Shown: positions 30,126-44,400 of the stretch, piece after piece
Layout: each line of letters begins with the position of its first letter
How positions within the stretch are numbered: the first letter of the stretch is position 1
From: Takifugu bimaculatus
Lineage: Eukaryota > Chordata > Actinopteri > Tetraodontiformes > Tetraodontidae
Reading direction: 5' to 3'
DNA: 64,000 bases
NCBI GenBank assembly: GCA_004026145.2
Contig: CP034986.1
Coordinates: 18,032,933 to 18,096,932 of the forward strand
The notes under the pieces: generated by a model
What the model was told of the DNA's origin: nothing
Database searches by the model: none
The model's input: the letters and a program-made list of their open reading frames with translations, nothing else
Made by a program: the position numbers and the translations under genes

Positions 30126-31785
30126 AGAAAAGAAAAATGGCTGGATTTTTTTTTTTAAAATAAGCAAGTGCTGTTTTTATTGTTAATATACACTATATCA
30201 TGTTATTTTGTTAGTGTTTGACTTCAGTCACAGAAGCCTGTTTTGATGTGTCCCCAGTGGGGAGTGGGCAGGTATACACATCTGCTGCAGATAACGTAGG
30301 CTCCTACTCACACACACACAAACACACAGTGTATATTTTATTTCAGTGTGAAGGGAGAAGTCCTGAGGTTAGCGTTTTAGGTTAAGGATAAACTGGCTGA
30401 GTAAACATATTTGTACAGACCTAGAGGGCTGGGGTGATACCTGTTGAATGTGGTTGTGTGATTGCCATGCGAGGGCCTCCACACTGTTCTATTTGTCTCA
30501 TCACGGCCTCCACAGTGTCTCATTTTTAATGTTCTAGAGAATGACATTGACGTATACTGAGAGAGCCCCAAATTGCAGCCAGCGTGCATGCTTATGCCAA
30601 ATAATACCAGTTCAACGCTGGCTGATTCAAAATAGGATGCCACATTGCTGCAGCTAAGCTAGTCTGAGTGGACGCTTCTTTTAAAGCTTTTTCCATAAAT
30701 GCCCTTGATGAAGTGCATCACACGATGATTACAGAGTAACAGAATAACACCGAGTAACTCTTACACATAGAAAGGGTTTGATCTCTGGAATACTGGACCT
30801 ATAGCTCAGCTTGGATAGCTTCATGTAATTCTGCAACCCCTCCGCTCCGTGTATAATTCACCACAAATGTTCTTCCTGACACTACGTAAACTAATTAGGG
30901 TTTTTTTTATCAGTAGAAGACCACCATGCTACATTTTAGCTTTAATTATTTTCCAGTTTGGCAGCTTTTCTCTTTCAAGATATTCGGAACACCCTGCAGA
31001 CCACTCACCATTCAAGTAGGCGACAAGCCCTGTTTAACCAGCGGATCAGTAAAATGGAGCATCGAGTGTGGCTTTCAAAGTTTGAGAGGAACGGGACTAG
31101 GCAAACGTTAGATCCATTTTGCATGTGATGTAATGAGCTTTGCATTCCTTTGAAATGATCCGCGTTTCCCTTGAGTCAATTAATTTGCCATTCAGTTTTA
31201 AACCCCATGAGACTCATAATGCATGAGCCGCAGCTCATTTCAACTGCATGTCATCTGCAATGCAACACCAAGCAATAAGACACATTAGAAAGACTAGAAA
31301 AAAGCACTGAGGGAGAGCAGACCTTGCCAAGCAAGTTATTTCCCCACATATTGTGACTTACATTTATAGTCTAGTATATAGATAAGCACTAGTAACACAA
31401 GATTAACTTGTTAGGTTGCGTTATGATCAAGCCCCTCGACATTGATCAAATTTGATATTTTGGAGGAAATTTAGACGACAATAAAATGGTACTTCACAGG
31501 GCTTGTCAATTATTTTTCTACATGTCATATTATATCCATTTGTAGCACTGCTTCCAGTGTTGTATATTATGGTAGATGGTTCTTATCCATCACATTTCAA
31601 CTAGCTTGTTTTGTCATATTCTATTAAATCTGCCTGGGCCCTTCTGAATCAACAGAATGAGCTCCTGCGCACTGCAAGTGAATGGACACAGTCACTTCCC
31701 ATAGCCAGTCAGATCATTAAACACTCGTGAGAATCTGAAAGGAGCAACTTTGCAAAATATCCTAATTAAACCTGGAGATAAAGTA
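30126..31785. other. Intergenic, no gene recognised
   Basis: No coding frame with support. A CA-rich run lies near 30,309-30,328. Confidence 0.5.
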
Positions 31786-32280
31786 AAGGCCAAAACATTT
31801 GGACACACCTCATTCAATGCATTTTCTGGATCATCTGACCATCATTTCTTAAAGTAGTGATGGCCACTCATTTCTCTTAATTTAGCTGATTGGGTCTTGC
31901 AATAATATTGTCCAAAAGTTGTCCAATAGGGCTGTCGGCTATCTAACAACCTGACTTCTGCACAACACAACTAATGGTTCCAAACCCATTAATGAGGCAA
32001 GAAATTCCATTAAGCAACCCTGAAGAGGCACCCCTGTGAAGTGAGAACCCTTCAGGTGACCACCTCATGAAGCTCAGTGAGAGAACACCAAGGGTTGATG
32101 CGCTATCAAAAAAAGCAAAAGCTGGCTACTTTAAGGAATCTAAAATACAAGACATATTCATTTCATACTTTTTGTTAAGTACATAATTCCATGTGTTCAT
32201 TCATAGTTTTGAGAATCTACAACATAAATAGTGTCGAGAATGAAGAAAATGCATTGAATGAGGTGTGTCCAATTGGGCTG
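31786..32280. mobile_element. Tc1-like MITE, 495 bp
   Basis: The two ends hold a long inverted repeat: ttggacacacctcattcaat at the left is exactly inverted at the right, followed by gcattttc on both arms. TA flanks both sides (31,784-85 and 32,281-82). The end sequence recalls a common vertebrate Tc1-like family, and the interior lacks transposase coding. Confidence 0.85.
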
Positions 32281-32282
32281 TA

Positions 32283-35200
32283 CCGTACATTAACGGTCAA
32301 CAGCTATTGCTGTATTTTTGAACCCAGCACATTAAAACTGTCATAAACATGACCAGACCGGCGGCTTCCAGCATGGCCTCCACATTCATAGATAGGGAGA
32401 TATGAATGGATCGGAATTGGATAGATAAACCAAGGAGAATGGAGTTTTTTTCTTTACCATTTAACTTCAGTCACAGCTGCATCAACATGTTCAATTGTTT
32501 TGCTGTTGCATTCTCAAAACCAAATCCTCTGTTTGCTTTTGTTGTGTTTATGAATAGTTTGTGTTGTTATGTCTTGCCGGTGTCTTAAATGGCAAAAATC
32601 TGCAGTTTACTGCACCCATTTGTTTACTCTCACATTGGGTAGACTATTAAAACTTCATTTTTTTCCTCAAAGTGTAGCTAAAAGAAATAGGTACGAAGTT
32701 TTTCTTTATCATTATTTTCTTCGTTTCTCACAGAAATATTAGTTCCATCTGTTTACCCAGTATCACTCGGTACCCTTTTGCTGTTCTCTGTCTTGTTAGT
32801 TTTTATTTCAATTTTGATGCCTTTTTGGGGTGACTTTTTAGTGTAAAACAGAGAGGAGGGGAGTCACTTTAAGGGATATATGCGCCAGTGAGCCGTGTTG
32901 GGGGAAAAAATGACATAAGGATGACAGGTTTTGCTTAACTTTTTCAAATATGAAGACCAACGTGGATACGGCACAAGCATGCCTGCCAGGCTATATGATT
33001 CACTGCATTTGACAAGTTGTTACAGAGAATGTTCATATAAATCAAGAATAAAATGCATCCCAACACTAAACCTTGGAGACAAGAATATATAGTGGAAGCT
33101 CAGCGATAACCCACCAGTTAGCTTTGATAAACTTTGAAAACAGCTCTTGAGCTCAGGAAGATTAAATTATACTAATACTATTAAAGGTGCTCTTTGAAGG
33201 AGAAATTCCTACCATTCTATAGAGTAGTTTAAAGCTTATTCAATGATGGAGACGTCAATCAATCTTTATTTATATGTCTACATTCAAAATTGTTGCTAGG
33301 TGCTAAAATTATTTATTTCAGAGGAATATTAAGCTGACTGTCAAAATGGGTTTGATTCTATTTAATTCAATTTGGTGTCATGATTATTATTTTTGTTTAA
33401 CAGGATCAGATTCATTTGTGGTGACCCTCCTGCTGATGGTAAAGGAGACAGGCATGTAGTAGAGGACAAAAGCAGAATTCACATAAATCATCCATGTACC
33501 GGTAAGTACAAATGTACACAGTATAAAAGTGTAATTATGTTCAAAGCCTAAAACAGCATAACTACAATAATAGGTTACTGTTACGCAACTTTGATTTAAT
33601 TGTCAGCTGTAGATTAATTCACTTTGAGCCTTCTAAAGAACAAAATGTTCAGCAGGTTTCCTTTTAGCTATAAAAAAATTGAAAAACAACATCTGTCTTC
33701 TTATCTGGATGAGATGAAGGCAAACAACTGCATGAAAGCAACTACGGTAAATGGAAAATGCTGGCAGCTAAAAGTAAAATTCTGTCATCCATTGGGGGTC
33801 ACTATTATCACAGATGATATTACCAGTGTATTGGTTGTTATTCATTTTTCAGCTCTGTAAAAAAAAGAACAACATAATTCATTTTAAAGCTAAGGACAGA
33901 ATGCCCAGATAACACACACAATAGGTTGTGTGTCCTTTACTGTCCTCTGTGTCTGGCTCATCAAGATCTTCAAATGCATCTCGAGAACAAAGGGAAAAAA
34001 AGCCAAGAAGGCCTACTTTTCATTCCTTGTTTGTATTGGTTGTTGAATTTAAAACACTTTTATGTAAATGTAGTAGAGCGTACAAAGGCAAAATGATAGA
34101 ATATGTCGAGTCACACCTGGAATCTTGATTTTTCTTCACTCGCTCTGCCTAAATGACAACCTAACGTAAAGGAAAAAGAATTGAAATACAGGGAAGATAG
34201 GATAACCCCACTGCATGAAATTCACAATAAACATGAAAACAAACCAAATTACATTAAATTGTAGGTTAGTTATCAAAGAAGAGTCAAGCAATTTTCTCTT
34301 GTTAAAGGTCGGCACTATTACGGCAGTAGGGACATGTGAAACTATTACAACCAGCTGCAGATGACTGCGCATTAGGGTGAAAAGGGAGAAACGCCAGGTG
34401 TTATGACATTGTGAGGCGAGTGAGTGGGTGATCAATGTGCACAGGTGAGTAGTGAGACAGCCGCATGAAGTGAGGGTGTGCAGCACAGCGAGTGATGATG
34501 GAGCGTCTGAGAGTGAGAGAGTGTGAGAGCCAGTGCTAATAAATTGCCTGTTATGCTCGATAATTACTAAAGACCATGATTCAACAGGGCAGGGGCATAT
34601 TGAGGGGGAGGTGTCTTCACCCCACTGTTGATATAAACAGTGTTAATGATGCAACTGCTGAACTGGAGGTAAGAATCTCCATTTTGCTCCTCATTCCAGT
34701 CTGGGAGCTGCAGTAATGGCATTAATCCTCTGATTGCACATATTTCTGAAATACAACTGATCATTCCCTCAATTTCATGAGTCACAGTAATAAAATTGTA
34801 CCTTGCAAAATATGGATTTTTGAATAAAATGGTGCAAAATTGATGTTCCTGGAATAACAGGATTGCACTGCACTTGATCTGTGTTTACTTAGACATAACA
34901 AGGGAATGTTCTGAATGTTAACAGGCTATAGTTTTCCTTTTGCTTCCTTAATTTGTGTCAAGAATATAATCAAGAAATATTTTCTAATGATTTGGTTGAG
35001 CTTAGTTTATAAAGAAAAGTTGAAACAGACTTAAAATAGATGCACATATGTGAGTTAGTGAGAACTTAGGTTTTATTATGATGCCATAATTCATGAAGTG
35101 GAAAAGTTGTTTTGTTTAGAAATATTTCATTATTCAGAGTTGAGAATTTGCATAAATTCTTTTGCTATTCCAAAATGAAAATATGCAACTTATTTTTTTA

Positions 35201-35496
35201 CCCATTCTACTAATCGGTAAATATATTTTTGCTTCGAGCAGTTTTGAGGGGTCAATTGGGCATACGTTATATAATAAGAATCCTTTTTCTAATATGAACT
35301 GAATTTATTGTTTGTCTACAATATAAACACAAACACGGGAACCTGTTTTGTGTCTGATGTCTCTCTTTTGATTTTTATTTTAGAAGTAATCTACCTGTAT
35401 CTGGTCGTGTATTGTTTCAAGGTTTAATACAAAAAAGGAAGGCTGCTTGAATTAAAATCACAATTAAAATCACACTTTGACAAGTCAAACTGTTAT
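32283..35496. other. Intergenic, no gene recognised
   Basis: No frame above about 115 codons and none with recognisable motifs. No clear repeats. Confidence 0.5.
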
Positions 35497-35765
35497 CAAT
35501 CAATCAATCAGTCTTTATTTATATAGCGTCTTTTACAATCAAAATTGTTTCAAGGGGCTTTCCAGAATCCCAGGGCCTGACCCCAGACAAGCAACGGTGG
35601 CAAGGAAAAACTCCCCTTTAACAGGAAGAAACCTTGAGCAGGACCAGGCTCAGAAGCAGAAAAACTACACAAGAATCAGCATAACTAGAATGCTTGATGA
35701 GGAGGAAGAGAAGAAACCATGACCCAGTGGGGGGGTGACAGAGGCCTGTCAGGTGATCATGTTTC
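35497..35765 (-). mobile_element. L2/Maui-like LINE 3' tail (copy C)
   Basis: On plus the order is (caat)n, then tctttatttatatagcgtct, then a body with 'aactcccctttaacaggaag'. This is the inverse of the 3' end of the L2-like LINE at 48.6 kb and is shared with 50.1 and 51.9 kb. Only the 3' untranslated end remains (5' truncation). Confidence 0.8.
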
Positions 35766-35817
35766 CGGACCCCTGTTGCTGTAAGAGAGGTTGCCATCTA
35801 AAATTAATCTTTCCCTT

Positions 35818-35879
35818 CATTTTCTTTTTTAAAAAAGAAAATGTGTAGTTTTTCATTTTCTTTTTAAAAAAAGAAAATG
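35818..35879. repeat. Two tandem 26-bp palindromes
   Basis: Positions 35,818-35,843 form a perfect 26-bp palindrome (cattttctttttt/aaaaaagaaaatg). A near-identical second one follows at 35,854-35,879 after a 10-base spacer. Cruciform or hairpin formation is possible. Confidence 0.9.
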
Positions 35880-38589
35880 ACCATTAAGGGTAAACAAAAA
35901 AACGTGAAATCCTCCAAATAAAGTGCAATTCTTGGTGTCCTTTTACTGTACTACCTTTTTTAAAATGTAAAGAATTCTTATCAGTTTGAATTAGCTTTAA
36001 AATATCAGTCTTGCAGGGGAACATTGAATAGAACCAATCAGACTTGCGTTTCTCCAAGGAAAACCAAAGAGTTCAGAGTCCGAGCGCAGAGCCGTGTCTC
36101 CTGCAGGAAGATCAAAGCAGCTCCAGTCAATCACGGCTTATTTAAGACATGAAAGACAATTAAAAGCCTGCAAAGTTTGGCCTCTAATGTTGATTTTGTA
36201 TACTGATATGTTTAGTGAGTGTCACTGGTTCAACCTTTCCCCTTCATTGATGAGAGGCTTTCATGCACTAGAAAGGGGGGTTTGTGGGTGGGTGGGGGGA
36301 TGAAAGCAGCAGACACATCTGGTCAACTGCGACATTACGCCTCCCTCTGCTGCCTTAATTAAGTAGGTAGCCGCAGAGCCTCATTTGCAGGGCAGAAAGT
36401 TTTTTGATCCTCAATGGCTCACAAAGTCAAGCTTTAGCAGTGCAGCATCATCATGCAAAAGAGGGAGTCACTGAGAGGCTCGCCTATTAATTCTGACTTG
36501 GCTGAAGCGCCGGCTGTGACAGGGGATTGTTAAGTTTGCCTGAATACGAATGCAACTGGCTAATGAACTTTGCTGTGGTTTTATCGCTTAAGCTTACATA
36601 CATCTTGTAATTATACAGATTGCTCCTGAGCAGATAAAGTGCCACATCTGGGCTCATTAGGATGCCATGTAGGACATTAAGTTGGCAAACCCATCCAAAA
36701 TCAGGCCACAGACATGGTAAATAATGATAATTGTATTGAATGTTTAATGCATAAAATATGAAGAAAAGAAAAACTAAACTAAAAATACTACAGTTGGCCT
36801 TTTGTGCCTGTTGCACTATTTTACTTTGTTTTTTAAGCTTTAATAACCAAATATTCTTGCTCCCTTTTGATCGCAAGGATTTGGCTTGATTATGTTTTAA
36901 CAAATGTGGTGAATCATAATCAGTCACCTTTTCACCCCTCTGAAATTTAAACCTTCAGTGCTCCAAAAATGGTTAAATATGACTTGATTTTATTTTCTGC
37001 ATTTCAAAAAGGAATGTTGTGTAGCGGACGTGGCAAAAGAGGACATTACTGCAAAGAACAACCTGACAGCTGCGGCAACCTGAACGCAAAATGAGATCGC
37101 AACGTTCAGTAAAAGGCGGAGGGAAAACAGAAAAGACAAACAGGTTTTCTCGTATTTTAAAGGAGCTTCCTGTAACCTCTTTTCAATAAAGCTATTAATC
37201 AACACCAGGGTTGCGCTCGGGTCCCTGTCAACACTGCCTCACCTTCAGAAGATAAAAGATGCTCGCTTTCCCTGTCATTGCCTCCCTATTGAACGTGAGC
37301 CATTCCCTGAATGGGGTGACCTTGGCCCGTTGTGGCTAACCTGAGGTCACTCTATCAACACACAGCTGAAGCATTCAGCCAGCCAGAGCCTGCAGGAGAA
37401 GCCACAGATAACAGGCTCCTTCCTTTGAATTACCCATTATGCTGAAATGAAGTCCAGAGATTAGACTGGAAAGAGCTGGAAAAACAGCAAAACACGCTGC
37501 AGTACTTCCTGCAGGCATGTACCTGATTTTAGCTCAATCAATCAGTGCTGTCTGGGACTTTAAGCCCTTGCTCCCCTGTTGTATCACTAATCTGGAGCTA
37601 CAAGGACTGCTGCATTAGAATGAATCCGGTGCAAATTGGATGTTGCAGGGGAACAATGTGATCTCCCTTCCTAGGTTAGATTGCTGTTCAGCTGTTCCTC
37701 ATTAGAAGACAATCTCTCTGAGCTTTGCCCAGGACAGGCAAGGCAATACAATTTTGGTAAGAGATGAGGAACCCGGGGCAGAAATTAGCAGCAGCATTGA
37801 CTAACTTTGAAAGCATATTAGCGACCGATGAGGAACCAGGAAGATCAGAAGTGCTAAAAGAAAATTAGATTTTCTAAAGTGGGAGTGAGACAATGTCTTT
37901 ATGCTGCTTAAATGTGTGAAACTCTTCAAAGCTTTACATGGACACCGACTTCTTAATTATTTTCAACCAAGAGAGAAAAGTGTCCTTCCAGTTCAGCACA
38001 ATTCAGTCTGTCTGCCCTGGAAAGTTTTTTCCCCAATTAAGGCTCACACCATAATGTCTGGAACTTGTCTTATAAGCTTATTAAGTTGTCTTACTTAGAG
38101 TCACTTGTTCAATTTTATGTTCTTTTCTTGTAATATGAAGTCTGATGCGTGTGGGTGAGTGTGGGCCCAGGTGCAAAAGAAGGAGCGAGGTGGAAGAACA
38201 AAGTCCAGAATGCAAAATCTTTAATCCGTTACTGAAGCGGGAGGCCGCACATATAAATGACTAGCAGCATCAGGGCAACCAAACAGGCAGGGAAAAATCC
38301 CAAAACAAGGACCAAACCGGTCGTTCACAAGAAGGATTAGATACAGGAATACAAAGACACTCTGGCAAGGAATACACAGCGTTAAAATACACAGGAAGAC
38401 AAGACCCAGGTGATGACACTGGACTGACTCTACTCAACTCACTCCACACTCGAGCAGTACAAGAGTTTCAAAGTAAAACTGGAAGCGTATAAGAAACATA
38501 CAATACAGATTTTGACATGTAAATGTGTGACTTTTAAATGTTCACAAAGCTAAATAATAATCCTTTTTATGACGTGGCTCTAGGGGGCG
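35880..38589. other. Intergenic, no gene recognised
   Basis: No supported gene. A 146-codon minus frame at 36,487-36,927 has no recognisable motif. The region near 37,220-37,460 has balanced composition and no repeats and could hold conserved noncoding sequence; that is a guess. Confidence 0.4.
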
Positions 38590-38599
38590 ACATGGTGGC

Positions 38600-39790
38600 A
38601 CAGTGTTAGCACTGTTTCTTTACTGCAAGAGTGTGCTGCAAACCACCGCGGGACCTGCTCCAGGGCCAAAGTGCAGCATTATCTGCAAAAAGCAGTGATG
38701 AAATCCAGTAGTTCCCTTGCCAGACCCCCTTTGGCCTATGGTGGCATCTAAAATTCTGTCTATAAATGTAATGAACAGAACCGGTGAAAAATGCACATGC
38801 ACTGGGAACAGGTCTGACTTACTGCTGGCAATGTGAATCGAGCTACTGCTCCGGTCATACAGGAACCGAGCAGCTTTAAGTAGAGGGCGCCCGACCCCAT
38901 CATCCTCCCACAGGATGCCTTGAGGGATATGGTTGAATACCATCTCCATGTCCATTAAATGTGGACTGGTTGGACAAACTCCCACGAACCATCAAGCACC
39001 CTGTGGTGACTCTAGATCTAGTCTGGTGTTCCACAACCATGATGAAAACTGCAGTGTTTCTCCTACACTCAAAGTTCAACTATTGAAACTATTGATTTCT
39101 CCCCTCTAGTGCCCTGGAATGGACTTGTCTAGGGAGGCTAAGGAGTCTATTCCCTGATAGGTGGAACACACTGTTCAGTCCCCCTTTTTAAAGATAAGAG
39201 CCACTACCCCAGCGTGCCTAGTCCAGAGGCACTGTCCCCAACATACTGCAGAGGCATGTAAGCCAAGACAGCCAAGACAGTACACTGGGAGACTTGAAGT
39301 ACTGGGTGTGAATCTTATCCATCCCCAGGGCTTTGGCACTGAGGAGCTTCCAAACTACCTCAGTGGCTTCCGCCTGAGTGAAAAATGAATCAACCTCTTG
39401 TTCCTCAGCCTCTGCTTCTTCTACAGAAGACATGTCAGTGCGATTGAGGAGGTCCTCCTATTCCTTCCACCATCCAATATTATCCCCAGCTGAGGTCAAC
39501 AACTCCCCACTTACACTGTACAAAGTGTTGGTGTGTTACTTCTTCACCCGCCTGTGGCGCCGGACACGTTGCAAGCATTTCTTCAACGGTGACTGTAGCC
39601 TCCCTGAAGATCTGAGTTTTTGCGTCCGTGACCACCTGAGGTGCGACATGCTTGGCAGGCTGGTTCCCATCTGCTCCCTGAGCAAACCAGCCTTGAGAAG
39701 ACTCCTTCTTTAGCTTGACAGCATTCCTTACTTTCATTATCCACCATTGTCTTTGAATATTACCAGGATCAAATCCTTCCACCACAATTA
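38600..39790 (-). mobile_element. Decayed non-LTR retrotransposon reverse transcriptase
   Basis: On minus, fragments in several frames resemble one LINE reverse transcriptase: E-A-E-A-E-E-Q-E-V and L-L-S-A-K-A-L-G-M-D-K-I (39.2-39.4 kb), L-Y-D-R-S-S-S-S, S-K-S-D-L-F-P-V, S-P-V-L-F-I-T-F-I-D-R-I and S-S-L-L-F-A-D (38.6-38.9 kb). Stops and shifts are frequent. The clade is uncertain. The left edge abuts the SINE-like motif 'ggcgacatggtggcacagtg' at about 38,587. Confidence 0.7.
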
Positions 39791-40239
39791 GCTATCAGTC
39801 GCAAATTGCAGACAACAAATAGCGCAGTAGCCTTAATCTACTTACTATACAAATTGCAAACTAAACCCCTGGCATCCCAGCAGGCCCAAATTAACAATGC
39901 CACTTGTTTAATTTACTCTGCCGTTAAAGACCATTTATATGAATCGGTGCCCACAGCCTTCCTGTTATTTTTGTTTAGCCCACCATTGTTTAACTCTGTG
40001 TTTCTAAGAGCACTACTGAATCCTTGTAGACACATAAAGTAGGCCTTATTGAAGCAATCTATTAATCAATAAGCATTGTATTTTGATCAGCAATGCATTA
40101 TTTATTTCAGTAGTAGGTCTAAGCCATGTAATAAACAAAGTAAAGTATTCTGAGTCAGTGGCTGCAGGGACAAAAACCAGACAGGATGAATGAAACCTTG
40201 GCTTTTGTTGGGCCTGTGATCTATAATCTGATCCACAAT
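39791..40239. other. Intergenic, no gene recognised
   Basis: No recognisable coding or repeat sequence. Confidence 0.45.
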
Positions 40240-41420
40240 GATCTGACTGTATTAGCAACTTGATTCCAACGCACAAATCCACAAAAAAAATATTCTTTTT
40301 TTAAACAATAGAAGCTGCCTAACAATGGGTGGGCTTCGTAATCCCGTGTAATTTCGGATGTCATCCTTTAGCCACGTCACCTGTGAAAATGGTCTCTCAA
40401 CGTAGTGATTTAATACTGGCAGAGTTAGCAATCTAATAACATCTAATGCTAAATCTTTGAAACACTGATTCCTTCTGGCATCTTGAAATGTCTTCCAGCC
40501 AAAAAGCATAAATGGCTTAAGAAGACAGTTGATATACCAGTTCTTCCCTGGCTGGTCTCCAGCAGACAAGTGAAAAAATCAACAGGCAAGTCTTTCACTC
40601 CTGGTCAATTTATTGTATCACCAACTCTGGCCAGAAAAGCTCCAGTGTGACAGAGCAATGAAGGTCTCTCCTTCTCCTGCACTAATGTACTGGCTTTCAG
40701 CTGTTTTTTGGAAAGAGGAACCCAGGTCTGTGTCCTGGTGTGAGAGGTAGAGACTGGATGATTTAAGGTCAAGTTCCCTGCGACCACAGGGTGGACATGT
40801 GCACCCTGGGAAGATCCCTAAAAGTACCCAGTGTATCTCCAGTATCCAGCTGGAAATATTTGTTCACAGTTTTGATTTCCATCTACACAGATCCGAGGAG
40901 TTTTGTGTACAGACTGATGTGTCACTGTACTGTACAGCCTGGCTGCAAAGCTGCGTTCAGCACTTGATACCAAACTGAAATGCACCTACAGGGCATCTTC
41001 CTGATCCAGAATTCTTTCAATGCAGTCTAAAATCAGCAGCCAACGGGTTGAGCTGGGTAATCGGAATTTCAGGGAACAACCAACGTCATTGATAGCCTTA
41101 TACAGTAGCCATTCTGGCAGTTTAGCCGAGTGTGCAACCAGTTGTATGTTTCTATAAACTTATTTTTCAAGTTGCTTGAAAGAAGTTGCTTGGCTTTATT
41201 AGCAACTAAATCTAAAAAGCGGCAAACACAGTGAATTAGCTAGACACTGGGCTGCTGTTTGAACCGTGAAAACATGTGTTTGATGTCCAGCCCACATTCA
41301 TTAAGGAAAGAAAGGATGGTGTCTGATTTGCCATGAGGATCGGCTCTGAGAAGCTCAACAAGTCCCAGGTAGGCATTGACCAACTTATTTGTGTGATCTG
41401 TACTTCACATATAGACAGAG
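40240..41420 (-). pseudogene. hAT-like transposase relic (C-terminal part)
   Basis: The minus strand shows, with several stops and shifts, a C-terminal dimerisation-like block (R-L-L-T-L-P-V-L-N-H-Y-V-E-R-P-F-S-Q-V) near 40,370-40,430. Further upstream are segments such as L-P-S-S-T-R-W and F-L-N-E-C-G-L-D. The order fits a decayed hAT/ZBED-type transposase. No ends were identified. A host-domesticated hAT gene is unlikely because of the breaks. Confidence 0.5.
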
Positions 41421-44400
41421 GACCTTATTGAATGTATTTTTTCATATAAGGGAGTTGGAAACTGGTAAACAAATTTAGAGCTATACGCTAACATACTCGT
41501 AACACAGAGTTAAGGTTATGCAAGGATAATGGGTTCAAAATATATTTACTGAGAGTGTGCAACAATCATGAAGTCATGCAGTCACACTTTACCATTAGTT
41601 GCAACCTTGAAGAGACTTTGAGACCCAAGAAGTGTCAGAGAATTAGTGAAGGTTGTAAAATCTTTCAGAGGCCTCAAGCCTAAACCTTAAACATCTATAG
41701 CAAAAAGGGAAGAGTAGTAATGGGCTTTTTGGCACCAGTCAGCATCCTTTCAGTGACCGGTTGGATGTCCTAAAGATGATGATCATGAATTGCATTAATA
41801 TATTATGGGGAAAAATATTCAATCATTTTTCTTTTTCTCCCTGTAATTTAAAACTTATTTCGAAACTTTTTGTTGAACTTCTTTCTATGCATGTAACTAT
41901 GCTTATTGGTTGGGTTTGTCCATCAAGCTAAAAAGGCAGCTTTTTCAATGACAGAAAAACTTGCTAAAATAATTATTTAGCATCCATTAATGACCTTTAG
42001 CAAGGGTGGAGTGAATGCCAGGGAAAATGGCCCATAACAATCTGTTTTTCCATCCTTGCCAGGTAACAGGTTACAGTTGAGGTTTTTTTTTTTTTTTTTA
42101 AATTTAAAGTGCTTTTTTAAATTTTTCTGTTTTTTTCACAAGTCCTGCAATGTGCCCGGTGATTTGTAGATGATCACGAGGGCAGAGTATAAAAGAAAAG
42201 CTTGCCTTCCCAGAATCCCTGTCATTATGACCTGATCCCAAATAAATAATAATAAGAATTAAGTATGAATGGATAATGCTTTTAGGACTGGAATTATTCC
42301 CTGAAGAACAGAGGGACACTGAGATAACCAGTGCTAATTCTGTGTTTAGAATAATTTTTAAATGTATTTCTAGTCATATGCTGATACATGTAACCTTTCA
42401 CATCATCACATGGACATCATTGACTGAACGGTCCATTTTTGGACCACAGTGTCGATGCTTGTGTGCAGTGACTATAATTCTGAGCTTCGGCTAAAACAAA
42501 AGAACCTTTCCACCATAATCTAATCCAAAGTCATTTAAATTAAAGTAACAAAAAATGTCCTATTTAGTATTATGAGATAATTTATCATTTTAGGAATGAC
42601 ACTGAAGGGTTTGGTGCACTGGGCGGACATTAATGGTTACAAAAGCTGGTCAGGAATTTGTGTTCAATGAAATAATCTGAAGATTAATCCTCAGAAACAT
42701 AATTAATCAATGGAGATCTACTTTTTGTCACTATAACAGCTTTATTTATTAATATAACATTATAAATCATGTACACAGACGTCCACATTTATCAGGTTGG
42801 ATTAGATAAGGTTAGGTTAGGGTAGGTCAGATCAGGTTAGGTTAAGGTGTTGGTTTAGAAGCCTTATCCCTCCCATTTGGATTCCAGAGGACAACCTGAG
42901 GCTGACCCTGGAAACATAGAATAACAGGCAGGAATAAGTGAAGGAAACCTGAGCAGAAGCTTGTGCTTCTGGATGAGTTAGTCCATTATTCTCTCGCTCC
43001 TTCACCCCAGGCCTGTGGGATATTCCCTCTCCCTCCCATCAGACTGCGCAGGGACCCACTGTACACAGCCAGATTTCACACTGCGCATTACTGAAGAGTC
43101 TTAGAATGGGAGATTATTTCGGCAGGCGCATGCAGCGGACAGTGACATGACAAATGGGCAAAGAAGGAAAAAAGGATGACATGCACTAAAGATTAGGAAT
43201 CACATCCCAATCTCTAACAGGATTATATGGTCTATGCCGGAGCTTTCGTTGCCACCACAGCAGCACCCCGCAGGGCTCCAATGACACTTAACTAAAGGCT
43301 GTAGGGAGAATTGTGTGATGGTCACTGGCAAGCTGGAAATCTCATAAAACCAAATAGATTTATTAAACATTTTGATTGTTGAACCTTTTGATTTTTATAT
43401 TTTCTCAGATCTTCGGACTTTTCCTTAGACTATAATTCTTAATGAAAGGAAACAATTTGTGACAAGTTTTTTTTTTAAGTGTCTACTGTCCGATTACTGT
43501 TTTATGTGCATTCTCCATGTAAAAGCAGGATATTTGCCAGTTTTCTTTCTTTCTATCTTTATAGTAAAAATGACGACAGACAGAGTTGCTGACAACTGGC
43601 AGTAGTTGGCTGAGGCTTGCAAAGTATAACTTCATTGACAGAAAATAAAAGACAGCTTATAACAACATACACTGTTTCGTTATATATCTTTTTAAACATA
43701 ATAGAAATTACAAAAGCATCCTGCATGCATATTTGCAAGTAAAAGTTTTAAAATATAACCAATCACTTAACAAAATATAGCGGGAAATGATCTGGGTCCA
43801 CACTACTAGGCGTGGTATAAAACCGGGAAACTCTCTTCAAAACTGTTTCCTTTGAGGGCTCAAGTTGGGGTATGAAAGTTGGAGTGCAGATTGAATTTTC
43901 AAACTGCCCCATCCTGTATTACTCATGATATCAAAGGGCTAGCAGTACAAGGTAAAGCAGCGCGTTATCGTGCAAGCTGAGGGAAAGGTACAGCAAAAGC
44001 AGCCTTTGAATGGCTGAGATGTTCTGTGGAAACTTTATTACAGGCTCCCTCACCAAATGCCGGCCTTATCGGACGCTCACTCGAGGAAGCTTTCAGGAAG
44101 TTTTTGGAGGAAGTGGCCCAACATCTTTATGAAGTGTAACGCCTGCACTGAATACAGATCAGGTAGCAGCAAGCTATCTGTTCCTCATCATTCTGCCCTC
44201 AGGAGGTGAAAAAAAGGAGAACTTGTTGTGGACTTTTGGTAGACTTAGTTCATGCGCAGGAGTGTTAAAGATATCCAAATTGTTTATCTTTCAATTAGCA
44301 TTGGGTGTCACGGTCCTGGGTCTACTGTGTATCCGGTGCCGTGTTTTCATTCTTTCTCTCCCCTTTTGTCAGTCATTAGGCGGAAACAGGCGAGAGCATT

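Noticed and set aside
36487..36927. 146-codon minus frame
   Set aside because: No recognisable domain and AT-rich composition typical of chance frames here.
42795..42850. GGTTA-rich stretch resembling telomere repeats
   Set aside because: Units are irregular and not the vertebrate TTAGGG type; treated as a simple degenerate repeat.
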